Assembly (NCBI GenBank): GCA_016841445.1 | Contig: JAENZD010000003.1 | Location: forward strand, 219,212-283,211 | Length of the DNA: 64,000 nucleotides | Direction: 5' to 3' | Origin: Anaerolineaceae bacterium | GTDB taxonomy: Bacteria > Chloroflexota > Anaerolineae > Anaerolineales > Anaerolineaceae | Shown: one piece after another, positions 1 to 7,320 of the stretch | Layout of the letters: the number at the start of each line of letters is the position of its first letter | How positions within the stretch are numbered: position 1 is the first letter of the stretch | The notes under the pieces: model-generated | Told to the model about the DNA's origin: nothing | Seen by the model: the letters and a program-made list of their open reading frames with translations, nothing else | Databases searched by the model: none | Translations under genes and position numbers: made by a program

Positions 1-798
1 TTGGCGCGTTCGGGGTTTGACCCCCATGAGTTTGTGCCGTCACCCCTTCTTGGGAAGCATTTGTGGGAGAATGGTGTCAGTTCAACAGCTTTCATGCATT
101 ATTCAATTATGAGTTCCGGCCTTTCTGAGATGCAGATGGATGAAGTTAATGTTCAAGCTTATGTGGATGAAGCAGACCTGTGTGTCAGCTTATCCGAGTT
201 CCTTAACAGCCGGCAAGGGATCAGAGAATATGTTTATGTTTATTACAGCCACGTTGATACGCTCATGCACCGCTTCAGCGCCCAGGATTCCCGGGTTTCT
301 CACCAGTTTGGGATGTTTTCAAAATTGTTTGAAAATGCATTTTTAGATAACCTTTCAACCAGCATTGCGAAGGACACGCTCCTGATCCTGACGGCTGATC
401 ATGGCTCAATGACCACACCGAAGGATTCACGTTATGAACTGCGCCGCCATCCTGAGCTGATGGATGCGCTTGTGATGCAGCCGACCTGCGAAAACCGATT
501 GGCTTTTTTCTACATCAAGCCCGGGCAGGAGGAGAAAGTAAAAGCATATATTGAGAAAACCTGGCCTGGTGAATTCTATTTGCTGGATTCGGAAGCTGCC
601 CTGGAAAGCGGCTTGTTTGGTGATGGCCTGGTTCATGAGAATGCCACGGACCGGCTCGGTGATCTGATTGCGGTGGCCAGGGGAGATGCTTATTTCTGGT
701 GGGCGCCAAAACCCAACCATATGGCAGGCCGGCATGGCGGGTTGAGCGAGATGGAAATGCTGGTACCATTTTATGCTTTGCCCCTGGGTGAAATATAA
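1..798 (+). CDS. Type I phosphodiesterase / alkaline phosphatase family protein, 5'-truncated
   Basis: This is the C-terminal 265 residues of a metal-dependent phosphodiesterase or nucleotide pyrophosphatase-type hydrolase (alkaline phosphatase superfamily). Visible metal-site motifs are YYSHVDTLMH (about residues 81-90; Asp and His), TADHGSM (131-137; Asp-His) and a late GRHGG, in the order expected for the family. Family members usually exceed 400 residues and the N-terminal part with the nucleophile Thr/Ser is absent, so the gene most likely begins upstream of the window; the first in-frame TTG is probably not the true start. It ends at TAA 796-798 and converges on glnA, with a structured repeat between them. 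The substrate cannot be told from this half. Confidence 0.8.
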   Translation: MARSGFDPHEFVPSPLLGKHLWENGVSSTAFMHYSIMSSGLSEMQMDEVNVQAYVDEADLCVSLSEFLNSRQGIREYVYVYYSHVDTLMHRFSAQDSRVSHQFGMFSKLFENAFLDNLSTSIAKDTLLILTADHGSMTTPKDSRYELRRHPELMDALVMQPTCENRLAFFYIKPGQEEKVKAYIEKTWPGEFYLLDSEAALESGLFGDGLVHENATDRLGDLIAVARGDAYFWWAPKPNHMAGRHGGLSEMEMLVPFYALPLGEI

Positions 799-920
799 GC
801 TTAAAGGAAGCTTTTGAAATGACCAGAAATCAAATATTGTTGAATCCTAAAATCAACAGAAGTATTGGTTGGTCTACGCCTAAATAATATTTATCAGATT
901 TATTCACAAAAGAAAATAGA

Positions 921-1085
921 AACCCTCACCCTGCCCTCTCCCTTGTAAGGCTCTCTTGAGCCTTTACACTTCGCTGATCCGACTGGACGTCGGTCAGCTT
1001 GAAAGGGAGAGGGTTCTTTTATATTACAATTGAGAATTAGCTTTTTAAAACGACCTCCTCTCGCCCGAAAGGGGGGAGAGGAGGC
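921..1085. repeat. Dispersed structured intergenic repeat, copy 1
   Basis: The stretch opens with ccctcaccctg and carries nested inverted repeats: a CCCTCTCCC arm that pairs with GGGAGAGGG about 70 nt later, an inner AGGCTC/GAGCCT hairpin, a CCGAC/GTCGG hairpin, and a second unit (CCTCCTCTC with GAGAGGAGG) at 1052-1084. A closely similar sequence lies at 37166-37343, including long identical blocks around tgagcctttacacttcgctg. Both copies sit between convergent genes, so they may also act as bidirectional transcription ends. No ORF is supported inside it. Confidence 0.8.
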
Positions 1086-1116
1086 AAATAAGTCTGTACG
1101 CTAACCTTAGAATTGT

Positions 1117-2457
1117 TTACGCGGTCTTCAGGTACCGGGAAAGTTCCCAATCTGTGACGCTGGTACGAAATGCTTCCCATTCGGATTGAAGCGATTTGGT
1201 TAATGCCTCGGTAAGGTAATCACCCAGGGTTTTCTTGAGTACGCTATCAGATTCAAAAGCGCTCAACGCTTCCGCCAAAGAGCCGGGGAGCATGTCAATA
1301 TCCAATTCCTGCCGCATCTCTTCTGTCAGTTCGTAAACATTGATGTTGTTGAGGGGTGCTGGGCAGGTTGTGTCATTATCGATGCCATCTAAACCTGCTG
1401 CAAGCATGGCATTAAATGCCAGGTAGGGATTGGTTGATGGATCGGGGAAGCGCAGTTCCAGGCGAACTGAATTTGGTTTATTCTTGACAGGCTGTGGAAT
1501 GCGGATCAACGCAGAGCGGTTAACCTGCGCCCAACCAATATAGACTGGTGCTTCATACCCGGGAACCAGGCGTTTGTACGAGTTGACTGTGGGTGCCACC
1601 ACTGCGCACAGTGCCCTGGCGTGATCCAGCTGGCCAGCAATGAACTGGTGAGCAAGTTTGGAAATCAGGTAAGGATCGCTGGCATCATAAAACAGATTGG
1701 AACCCTCGAGGTCAAAGATGGATTGGTGGCAGTGCATCCCGGAGCCGTTGATGCCGTAAACCGGTTTGGGCATGAAAGAAGCAATTAGTCCGTGTTGAGA
1801 GGCAATTGCCTTAACAGCGTACTTAAGAGTCAATACGTTATCGGCTGTCTTGAGGGCATCGGCAAAGCGAAAATCAATTTCATGCTGCCCCAGAGCGACT
1901 TCATGGTGCCCCACCTCGATTTCCAATCCCATTTCACTGAGCGCACTCATCAGTTCTGTACGGACCTGGACCGCCTCATCATCGGCGGAAAAATCGAAAT
2001 AGCCGCCCACGTCATGGGGAACAGGATGGACATTCTCATTCCCGTTTTGGAGGAACAGGAAAAATTCAGGTTCGGGGCCGACATTATAAATCCAACCCCG
2101 TTCTGATTTAAGGCTTTCCAATTTTCGCTTTAAAGACCCGCGCGGATCACCCTGGAAGGGTTCACCATTGGGTTGGTAAATATCGCAGAGCACCCTCGCC
2201 CGGCGGTTCTCCTTGGGCGTCCAGGGCAGGACAGCATAGGTATCCGGGTCGATTACAAGGTGCATGTCACTTTCCTGGATGCGTGCGAACCCTTCAACCG
2301 AGGACCCGTCAAACCAGATCCCTTCGTCCAGTGCACGTTCTACCTGGTTAAGCGGTCCATCGACGCTCTTTACGACCCCATTTACGTCTGTGAATTGAAA
2401 TGAAATAAATTTAACCCCATCTTCTTTGATCCGACTGATAACATCATTGTGGTTCAT
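1117..2457 (-). CDS. glnA: Glutamine synthetase, type I
   Basis: Cytoplasmic ATP-dependent amidation of glutamate to glutamine, the main ammonium-assimilation step. The protein (446 residues from the chosen start) shows the N-terminal beta-grasp segment (FTDVNGVVKSVD), the first catalytic signature GPEPEFFLF, the ATP-binding signature KPVYGINGSGMHCHQS (about 231-246), and the C-terminal RLELRFPDPSTNPYLAF block. Its length and the lack of the extra insertion of longer GSI-beta enzymes suggest the GSI-alpha subtype; a Tyr is present in the NVYELTEEM segment but adenylylation cannot be inferred. An in-frame ATG exists at 2469, but a GGAGG lies between the two ATGs, 5 nt before the ATG at 2457, so 2457 is preferred. 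It is monocistronic, with a long structured leader upstream. Confidence 0.95.
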   Translation of the reverse strand: MNHNDVISRIKEDGVKFISFQFTDVNGVVKSVDGPLNQVERALDEGIWFDGSSVEGFARIQESDMHLVIDPDTYAVLPWTPKENRRARVLCDIYQPNGEPFQGDPRGSLKRKLESLKSERGWIYNVGPEPEFFLFLQNGNENVHPVPHDVGGYFDFSADDEAVQVRTELMSALSEMGLEIEVGHHEVALGQHEIDFRFADALKTADNVLTLKYAVKAIASQHGLIASFMPKPVYGINGSGMHCHQSIFDLEGSNLFYDASDPYLISKLAHQFIAGQLDHARALCAVVAPTVNSYKRLVPGYEAPVYIGWAQVNRSALIRIPQPVKNKPNSVRLELRFPDPSTNPYLAFNAMLAAGLDGIDNDTTCPAPLNNINVYELTEEMRQELDIDMLPGSLAEALSAFESDSVLKKTLGDYLTEALTKSLQSEWEAFRTSVTDWELSRYLKTA

Positions 2458-2760
2458 ATCTTCCTCCATAAGAAGCTAGAAATTGGCGACAAGCGCAAGC
2501 TAACCCAGAAAGCGTACGCCCAATTAATTTGGGGTATGCACGCAGGACTTCTGCAGCACTCAGGAGGGTTTGTCCTGTATGTCACCATACAGTTTTGAAC
2601 TTCCATGAAGGTTATAGGAAAAGTTGGGCCCGTGTTCATACCCAGGAGGCTTCCGCTGATCAATCGATTTTTCCCGAAAACGGGTTAGCACTCTCTTTGC
2701 AGAGAGGAACCTCCACCTCGTCGTCTCATCAGTAAGGCTTGATGAGATTCAGTCGCTTAA
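2458..2760 (-). promoter_or_regulatory. Structured 5' leader of glnA
   Basis: About 300 nt upstream of glnA hold no supported ORF but several perfect hairpins readable on the minus strand: TCTCATCA/TGATGAGA (2724-2731 with 2740-2747), CTCTCT/AGAGAG (2691-2696 with 2701-2706), CCCG/CGGG with an A4 or U4 loop (2673-2684), and CTGTATG/CATACAG with a 4-nt loop (2575-2581 with 2586-2592). The density of perfect stems suggests a structured mRNA leader. I do not recognise a known riboswitch class, T-box or glutamine-responsive motif. No convincing terminator U-tract is present, so if it regulates, translation or RNA stability is more likely than attenuation. Confidence 0.4.
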
Positions 2761-2922
2761 TTTCCGTGTATTTTATTGTTAATCCCCTGCACCTACGTGG
2801 CAAATGGATTGCCGTGACGCGTGTCAATTGATAAAGTTGTTTATATCATAAAAGGTCTATTTATGGAAGATGTTTTGATTAATAAGAGGTTAAACATTTG
2901 ATGCTGGCGAGGAGGCATAAGG

Positions 2923-2949
2923 GGCTCGGTCAGGAGACCTTCGCCAACA
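2923..2949. repeat. REP-like repeat core, downstream copy
   Basis: A 27-nt sequence beginning ggctcggtcaggagacc, with the inner palindrome GGTC-agga-GACC. An identical 27-nt copy occurs at 3623-3649 in the same orientation, on the other side of the transposase gene at 2997-3545. Paired REP-like sequences around a RAYT transposase are the expected arrangement of this element type. Confidence 0.85.
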
Positions 2950-2961
2950 AGAGGGGTGTTG

Positions 2962-2989
2962 TTCTCGCTGGTGTCCTCACCAGCGAGAA
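2962..2989. repeat. Perfect 12-bp hairpin next to the RAYT gene
   Basis: TTCTCGCTGGTG (2962-2973) and CACCAGCGAGAA (2978-2989) form a perfect 12-bp stem with a TCCT loop. It lies 8 nt past the transposase stop codon and 12 nt from the REP-like core. It may be part of the mobile element end recognised as a hairpin, or a transcription end for the transposase gene; there is no U-tract for a typical intrinsic terminator. Confidence 0.7.
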
Positions 2990-2996
2990 TTATCAC

Positions 2997-3545
2997 CTAT
3001 TCGTTGTCATCAATATCGAGCGCAACTGGTATTTCTCCTTCTTCACCATTAACCCAACAACTTGCTGAAGAATTCACCCAATGTTCTGGCAACTGAACAT
3101 ATCCCTTCCTGACAGGATTCTCATGAATGTAATTCACCTTTTGATTAAAAAATTTTTCGGTTGCTAAACCCTCAGCATGCCAGCCTAACTGCCAAACCTG
3201 TCTGCTGCGATCATTTAATTTTTTGTTGTGTATCACCATCGATAAAGATTCTGGGAGAGAATTGTCAATATAGTTGGCTAAATCGTGTCCTGTGTATTTG
3301 CGGAAATCAATCAGGGTTTTCTGTAATCTTGCGTTATCGAATTTAGCATCAGAGACAACCAGGTGAATATGGTTGGGCATGATCACATAGGCATGGACCT
3401 TCAGGTGTTTGTTTGTGATACAAAATTGTAAACTATCGGTGATGATTTTGATCGGTTCGGGATTTATGAAAACGGGGAGCCAATCTATTGTTGTAAAGGT
3501 AACAAAGTAGACGTAGATACCATCGAAAAATTTGTAACTATCCAT
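2997..3545 (-). CDS. REP-associated tyrosine transposase (Y1/HUH family)
   Basis: A 182-residue single-strand transposase of the IS200-like Y1 superfamily. The HUH motif is PNHIHLVV (His59 and His61), preceded by the typical VHAYVIMPN stretch, and the C-terminal NYIHENPVRKGY carries the probable nucleophile Tyr139. Enzymes of this group cut and rejoin single-stranded DNA at short structured repeats. Here two identical 27-nt REP-like cores flank the gene at 2923-2949 and 3623-3649, and a perfect 12-bp hairpin abuts the stop codon, which fits a RAYT/REP system rather than a full insertion sequence. No partner gene is present. The frame is intact, so the protein may be active. Confidence 0.9.
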   Translation of the reverse strand: MDSYKFFDGIYVYFVTFTTIDWLPVFINPEPIKIITDSLQFCITNKHLKVHAYVIMPNHIHLVVSDAKFDNARLQKTLIDFRKYTGHDLANYIDNSLPESLSMVIHNKKLNDRSRQVWQLGWHAEGLATEKFFNQKVNYIHENPVRKGYVQLPEHWVNSSASCWVNGEEGEIPVALDIDDNE

Positions 3546-3622
3546 GAAACAATTATATTGTGAAATATCTGTTTGTTAAATGATTCGTCAAGGTATTGCC
3601 CTGTTTACATCAGCGTTGATGT

Positions 3623-3649
3623 GGCTCGGTCAGGAGACCTTCGCCAACA
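3623..3649. repeat. REP-like repeat core, upstream copy
   Basis: Identical over 27 nt to 2923-2949. It ends 13 nt before the -35 hexamer of the LexA-type promoter at 3663, so the repeat and transposase sit directly against the downstream operon. Confidence 0.85.
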
Positions 3650-3662
3650 CAATATTTCCCCC

Positions 3663-3704
3663 TTGACATAGAACAAAAGTTCTGTATAATAGAACATAGG
3701 TTCG
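3663..3704 (+). promoter_or_regulatory. Sigma-70 promoter with two LexA-type SOS boxes
   Basis: The -35 TTGACA (3663-3668) and -10 TATAAT (3685-3690) both match consensus, with a 16-bp spacer. Two GAAC-N4-GTTC palindromes overlap it: AGAACaaaaGTTCT (3670-3683), fully symmetrical and filling the spacer, and aGAACatagGTTCg (3691-3704), just after the -10. Their centres are 21 bp apart, two helical turns. GAAC-N4-GTTC is the core of LexA operators of the Bacillus type and of those I recall for Chloroflexota. The position predicts tight repression that is relieved by DNA damage. A good ribosome site (aaaggag) follows at 3714-3720, 6 nt before the ATG at 3727. Confidence 0.8.
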
Positions 3705-3726
3705 ATTCACTAAAAAGGAGCATGCA

Positions 3727-4560
3727 ATGGGAACGTCCAATTTGATCATCAATACCGGTGCATTGGTTCAACCCTGGGCTACAAAACTGCAAACCAGGAA
3801 ACCAACCAGGTTATCAACAAGAAAGAGTCAAACAGCGGTTGGTGAAGTAAAAACCGTTGAAAAGATTATCTCATCCATCCAACCGCTGCCCTCACACACC
3901 CTCCTTCTGGGCGAGTGTCGTGACGGCCTGCCGTTCCTAATGGAAATGGGCGACCCTGAAATTGGCGCAGTTCTTGTCGCGTGTGAACAAGGCTGGGGAA
4001 AAACGCATCAGCTACAGGTGATGGTTGATTCGGCAATAAAAACCCATACACCGCATGAATTAAAGGTTTTGATCCTGACGTTGAACCCTTCGGAGTGGGA
4101 CAGGTTTAAGAATCACCCACAATTTGCAAAACATATGATGGGTATCCATGCCTGGTATGACCTTCGGGTAGAAAACCGCATCCAGGCACTTACAGAACTG
4201 GCAGAAGCACGCCGGGACGGCAGGGAAGGCGGTCCATCTGTCCTGTTAATTCTTGATGATCTAAATTATGTCGAGGATCTCAACATGGAAACCCAGGTCA
4301 ATTTGCGCTGGCTTTTTGCTTATGGCGCACAATCCAACATCTGGCTGGTCAGTTCGCTCAATGCGCATTTGTCACAGGCATATCAATATTGGATTGAGCC
4401 CTGCCGGACCAGGGTCATGGGGAGGGTTGCATCCAGGGCAAATGCCGCCATCCTTGACATGGATTCGGACTCAAATACTTCCAATCTTTCCCCGGGAGAA
4501 TTCATGATCTGGACAGGAACGAGTTGGTTAGCTTATAGCTTACCGCTTTTAGGCGGATGA
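3727..4560 (+). CDS. FtsK/HerA-like P-loop ATPase, degenerate Walker A, probable SOS gene
   Basis: A 277-residue protein with one RecA-like ATPase core. The block LLGECRDGLPFLMEMG resembles the strand before the FtsK P-loop. The Walker A equivalent is ACEQGWGKT (about 85-93), where GKT is kept but the first Gly is replaced; the Walker B is SVLLILDDLN (171-180). There is no transmembrane segment, no FtsK gamma domain and a basic N-terminus rich in Arg/Lys/Thr. It differs from the true FtsK of this window (13477-15738). It is the first gene of an operon with the 84-aa gene at 4579, behind a LexA-type promoter. Possible roles are DNA pumping or remodelling after damage, or a remnant of a conjugative element. 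The function is not known to me. Confidence 0.75.
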   Translation: MGTSNLIINTGALVQPWATKLQTRKPTRLSTRKSQTAVGEVKTVEKIISSIQPLPSHTLLLGECRDGLPFLMEMGDPEIGAVLVACEQGWGKTHQLQVMVDSAIKTHTPHELKVLILTLNPSEWDRFKNHPQFAKHMMGIHAWYDLRVENRIQALTELAEARRDGREGGPSVLLILDDLNYVEDLNMETQVNLRWLFAYGAQSNIWLVSSLNAHLSQAYQYWIEPCRTRVMGRVASRANAAILDMDSDSNTSNLSPGEFMIWTGTSWLAYSLPLLGG

Positions 4561-4578
4561 GTTTTTATGGAGGATGTG

Positions 4579-4833
4579 ATGGAAATTGGGATGTTGTGGT
4601 TTGATAATGACCCGAAATCCGAGTTCCTATCAAAAGTAAAAAAGGCTGCTGCGTATTACCGGGACAAGTACGGCGAGGAACCAAACCTGTGTTTTGTTCA
4701 CCCCAGCATGCTTGACAGCCTGCAACTTGACCCCGGCACGATTAATATTTGCTCTCACGACTCAATACTGCCGCATCATTTTTGGATAGGTGTCCAACAA
4801 AACCAATCTGCCAACCCTGACCCCGTTGGATAA
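4579..4833 (+). CDS. Small conserved-type protein, second gene of the SOS-type operon
   Basis: An 84-residue soluble protein from the ATG at 4579. A GGAGG at 4569-4573, 5 nt upstream, supports this start over the in-frame ATG at 4567. The sequence opens MEIGMLWFDNDPKSEF and contains AAAYYRDKYGEEPNLCFVHPS, which reads like a compact alpha/beta fold; I believe similar small proteins recur beside mobile or accessory genes in Anaerolineae, but I cannot verify that here. It starts 18 nt after the ATPase gene and is probably co-transcribed. The last 25 residues look loosely conserved. I do not assign a function; a cofactor of the ATPase is the simplest guess. Confidence 0.65.
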   Translation: MEIGMLWFDNDPKSEFLSKVKKAAAYYRDKYGEEPNLCFVHPSMLDSLQLDPGTINICSHDSILPHHFWIGVQQNQSANPDPVG

Positions 4834-4940
4834 GTTGGGCATCTATCCAAAGACCATTTGAAGTCTTTGCTTATTCACAATTTCCCAATATAACCTGATT
4901 GGATCATTCTTGTTGTTTCAGGGGGCTTATTGCAGGATTT

Positions 4941-5585
4941 CTACTTGATCTTGGGGTTTTCTAACTTTAAAACTTGATATCCAAAGACATTAATGATTTG
5001 AGTCTTGCCCAGGATTGTTTTCCTGACCATACCAGGTTGATAGAGGTGTATATGTCCATGCAGATGAACTGTGGGTTGGAATATTTTATCAAACCACTTG
5101 AAGGCATGGATACCTCGATGAGGCAGGTCATTTTGATCATGAATACCCAAGGGCGGTGCGTGGGTGATAAAGATATCAAGAGAGCGCCCATAAATGATGC
5201 GGTTGAGGATAAGTCTTGGAACTAATCCAAGAATCATCCGCCACATTTTAAACTGCGAGTATTGGTGATCCCCTTTGTTGTATCTCAGTGACCCTTCGAT
5301 ACCCGCTAACAGCAATCCTGTCTTCCTATCCCGAATAACTCTCTTGTGTAGGTTGATCGCGCCCCAGGGTGCGGTCCGTTGACCTGCCACACCATATTCC
5401 ACGGCAGCCGCATGGTTCCCTCGTACAAAATAAAGTGGAATATCAAGCGTGCTGATGATGTATTCCAGGTAGAAATAAGATAGATCACCGCAGCCAAATG
5501 CCAGATCAATATCGTTAAAGCGCCGTTTGATGTATGGGCTGTAAACGAGGGGGCTTTCTCGATCGCTGAGGGCTAATAATTTCAT
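4941..5585 (-). CDS. Calcineurin-like metallophosphoesterase
   Basis: A 214-residue cytoplasmic phosphoesterase of the MPE superfamily. Ordered motifs are LSDRES at the N-terminus (where DxH is usual; here Asp-Arg-Glu), GCGDLS (about 32-37), VRGNHA (54-59), THAPP and HGHIH near the C-terminus. These give the expected dimetal ligands except for the altered first motif, so the activity could be shifted or reduced. It is the last of a run of minus-strand genes (M16 pair, acpS, this gene) with a 57-nt gap to acpS, probably one operon. The substrate is unknown. Start ATG at 5585. Confidence 0.8.
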   Translation of the reverse strand: MKLLALSDRESPLVYSPYIKRRFNDIDLAFGCGDLSYFYLEYIISTLDIPLYFVRGNHAAAVEYGVAGQRTAPWGAINLHKRVIRDRKTGLLLAGIEGSLRYNKGDHQYSQFKMWRMILGLVPRLILNRIIYGRSLDIFITHAPPLGIHDQNDLPHRGIHAFKWFDKIFQPTVHLHGHIHLYQPGMVRKTILGKTQIINVFGYQVLKLENPKIK

Positions 5586-5642
5586 AAGAATTTTTTCGGA
5601 TTCAGAACAGTAGTCTCCTGCATTCTGATTTTAAAACTTGAC

Positions 5643-6011
5643 CTACCCTCCCACAGCAACTGCAACAGCAATTGCCTTATTGCGGTCATGGCTGATACTG
5701 ACAGTCCAGGTCTCTAAACCCAGGTGATTCGCCACTTTTTCTGCGTTGCCATGGAGCTGAACAACCGGTTGTCCTGACCGCAAATGAAGGATCTCGATAT
5801 CTCGCCAGCTTACATAGCCAATACCTGTTCCCAGTGCTTTTGAAACAGCCTCTTTGGCTGCGAATAAGCCGCTCAGGACCTCCGAACGATCACGGGCTTG
5901 AGCGATTTCCTCCGATGTGAACACGCGCGCTATAAACCGTTTGCGGATATTGGGCTGGATCTCCTCCAACCGGGAGATTTCAATCGTGTCAATGCCACTG
6001 CGCAATATCAT
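5643..6011 (-). CDS. acpS: Holo-[acyl-carrier-protein] synthase
   Basis: Transfers 4'-phosphopantetheine from CoA to apo-ACP for fatty acid synthesis. The 122-residue length is standard for AcpS. The N-terminus MILRSGIDTIEISR has the Mg-binding Asp (GID), and FAAKEAVSKALGTG carries the catalytic Glu/Lys motif. The open frame extends upstream to 6182, but that part runs inside the preceding peptidase gene in another frame and lacks family features. The ATG at 6009-6011 lies 10 nt after the peptidase stop, with a GAGGG ribosome site overlapping that stop, so it is translationally linked to the M16 pair. Confidence 0.92.
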   Translation of the reverse strand: MILRSGIDTIEISRLEEIQPNIRKRFIARVFTSEEIAQARDRSEVLSGLFAAKEAVSKALGTGIGYVSWRDIEILHLRSGQPVVQLHGNAEKVANHLGLETWTVSISHDRNKAIAVAVAVGG

Positions 6012-6021
6012 TTGGTTTCCC

Positions 6022-7320
6022 TCAGGGTCCGGCGACTGCGATTGCCAATCTGTCTGGATCAAGATATTTTTGACTGGCATGGAGGATTTCTTCAGCTGAA
6101 ATTGCCTGGATTTGTTGTGGATAATCCAGAAAATAATTAAGACCCAGATCGAAGTGCTCGAGGTTAAGCAGAGAAATTGCAACTCCGCTGTTCGATTCCA
6201 GTGAAAGGGGCATGCGCCCCAGGAAATAGGATTTTGTATCCTCGAGTTCCTGGGCTGTGACAGGTTCTGAAACGAACTTCTTAATATCCTCGCGGATCAG
6301 TCTGATCGTTTTCTTAGTATTAGCAGGGTTCACACCTGCGATCATTTCCCATGCCCCGGGACCTTTGGTTGCACTGAGGGAGGAGTAGGCATAATACGCC
6401 AGCCCTCGTTTTTCGCGAACACTTTCACCCAAACGCCCCATCATTCCAAATTCACCCAGGATGTTGTTGCCCAACCTTAAAGCTTGGTAGTCCGGTGAAA
6501 GCCGGTGCGGCCCAAGACTTCCCATCACAATATCCGCCTGGAATTTCCCTGGGATGCTGATCGATTTTTGGGATGTCTTCTGCAATGGGAGCATTTCAGG
6601 GACTTCCGGGAGGGTTTCCTGGTTTTTATTTTGCCAGTCTTCAAAGACCGAACGGACTGACTCGACTGCTCGTGCTGGTTCTAAAGCCCCGACAATGGAA
6701 ATCACCATTTGATTTGGGCCATAAGTGCGATGATAGAAATCGACCAGATCATCTCTTTCCAGCATTTGAACGGTGTTGACAAAACCTTCTTCCGGTCGTT
6801 CAAAGGGATGATCGTGATAAATCATTTGGTCAAAAAGCAATGCTGCCATTGCCGATGTATCCTGTGCTCGAATTGCCAGGGCGGTCAGGACCTGGTTTTT
6901 CTGACGGTTAAATTCCTTTTCCGGGAAAGTTGGTTTTCTTAAACTTTCAGCAATTAATCCCAGGATTAACTCAAGATCCTCACTCAGGCAGTGGGCACTG
7001 AATGATGTCGTCAGGGTGCCAGAAGAAAAACCAAGCTGGGCACCAACCGACTCAATTTCATTATACAGACTTTGTAAATCATGCTCTTCTGTCCCGGTCA
7101 TCAGGCCGTGCGCTGTCAGGTAGCTAAGGCCCAGTTTCTCATCCGGGTCGCAGAGGCTTCCGCTGTGAAGATATCCTTTGATGGATAAGGTTGGACTGTT
7201 AAAATTTGAGCGACTCAGGACGATCATCCCATTCGAAAGAACTTCCCGGGTGATATCATCCGGACCGGGAAGGGCATTGCTGTGCTGCTGATAAACTTTA
7301 TTAACCATATTCGGGCTCAT
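6022..7320 (-). CDS. M16 family peptidase-like subunit without zinc motif
   Basis: A 432-residue insulinase/M16B-fold protein. Where active members have HxxEH it reads LTAHGLMTG, so the zinc site is missing and it should be the non-catalytic half of a pair. The C-terminal domain keeps the KRGLAYYAYSSLS segment resembling the Arg/Tyr motif of the non-catalytic M16 subunit that helps bind substrate peptides. Its ATG overlaps the stop codon of the catalytic M16 gene by four bases (ATGA at 7317-7320), which indicates coupled translation and a stoichiometric complex. It is followed by acpS after 10 nt. Likely cytoplasmic, as no signal peptide is seen. Confidence 0.88.
   Translation of the reverse strand: MSPNMVNKVYQQHSNALPGPDDITREVLSNGMIVLSRSNFNSPTLSIKGYLHSGSLCDPDEKLGLSYLTAHGLMTGTEEHDLQSLYNEIESVGAQLGFSSGTLTTSFSAHCLSEDLELILGLIAESLRKPTFPEKEFNRQKNQVLTALAIRAQDTSAMAALLFDQMIYHDHPFERPEEGFVNTVQMLERDDLVDFYHRTYGPNQMVISIVGALEPARAVESVRSVFEDWQNKNQETLPEVPEMLPLQKTSQKSISIPGKFQADIVMGSLGPHRLSPDYQALRLGNNILGEFGMMGRLGESVREKRGLAYYAYSSLSATKGPGAWEMIAGVNPANTKKTIRLIREDIKKFVSEPVTAQELEDTKSYFLGRMPLSLESNSGVAISLLNLEHFDLGLNYFLDYPQQIQAISAEEILHASQKYLDPDRLAIAVAGP

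Noticed and set aside
2724..2747. A CTGATGA-like hammerhead ribozyme core in the glnA leader
   Set aside because: The required GAAA and third-stem pairing are absent; the sequence is better explained as one arm of the TCTCATCA/TGATGAGA hairpin.
2458..2760. T-box, SAM, lysine or c-di-GMP riboswitch upstream of glnA
   Set aside because: None of the conserved sequence blocks (for example AGGGTGG-ACCGCG, or CCGAAGGGGC) was found.
3727..4560. True FtsK paralogue or conjugation coupling protein
   Set aside because: No membrane anchor, no gamma domain, altered Walker A and no conjugation genes nearby; only an FtsK/HerA-like core can be supported.
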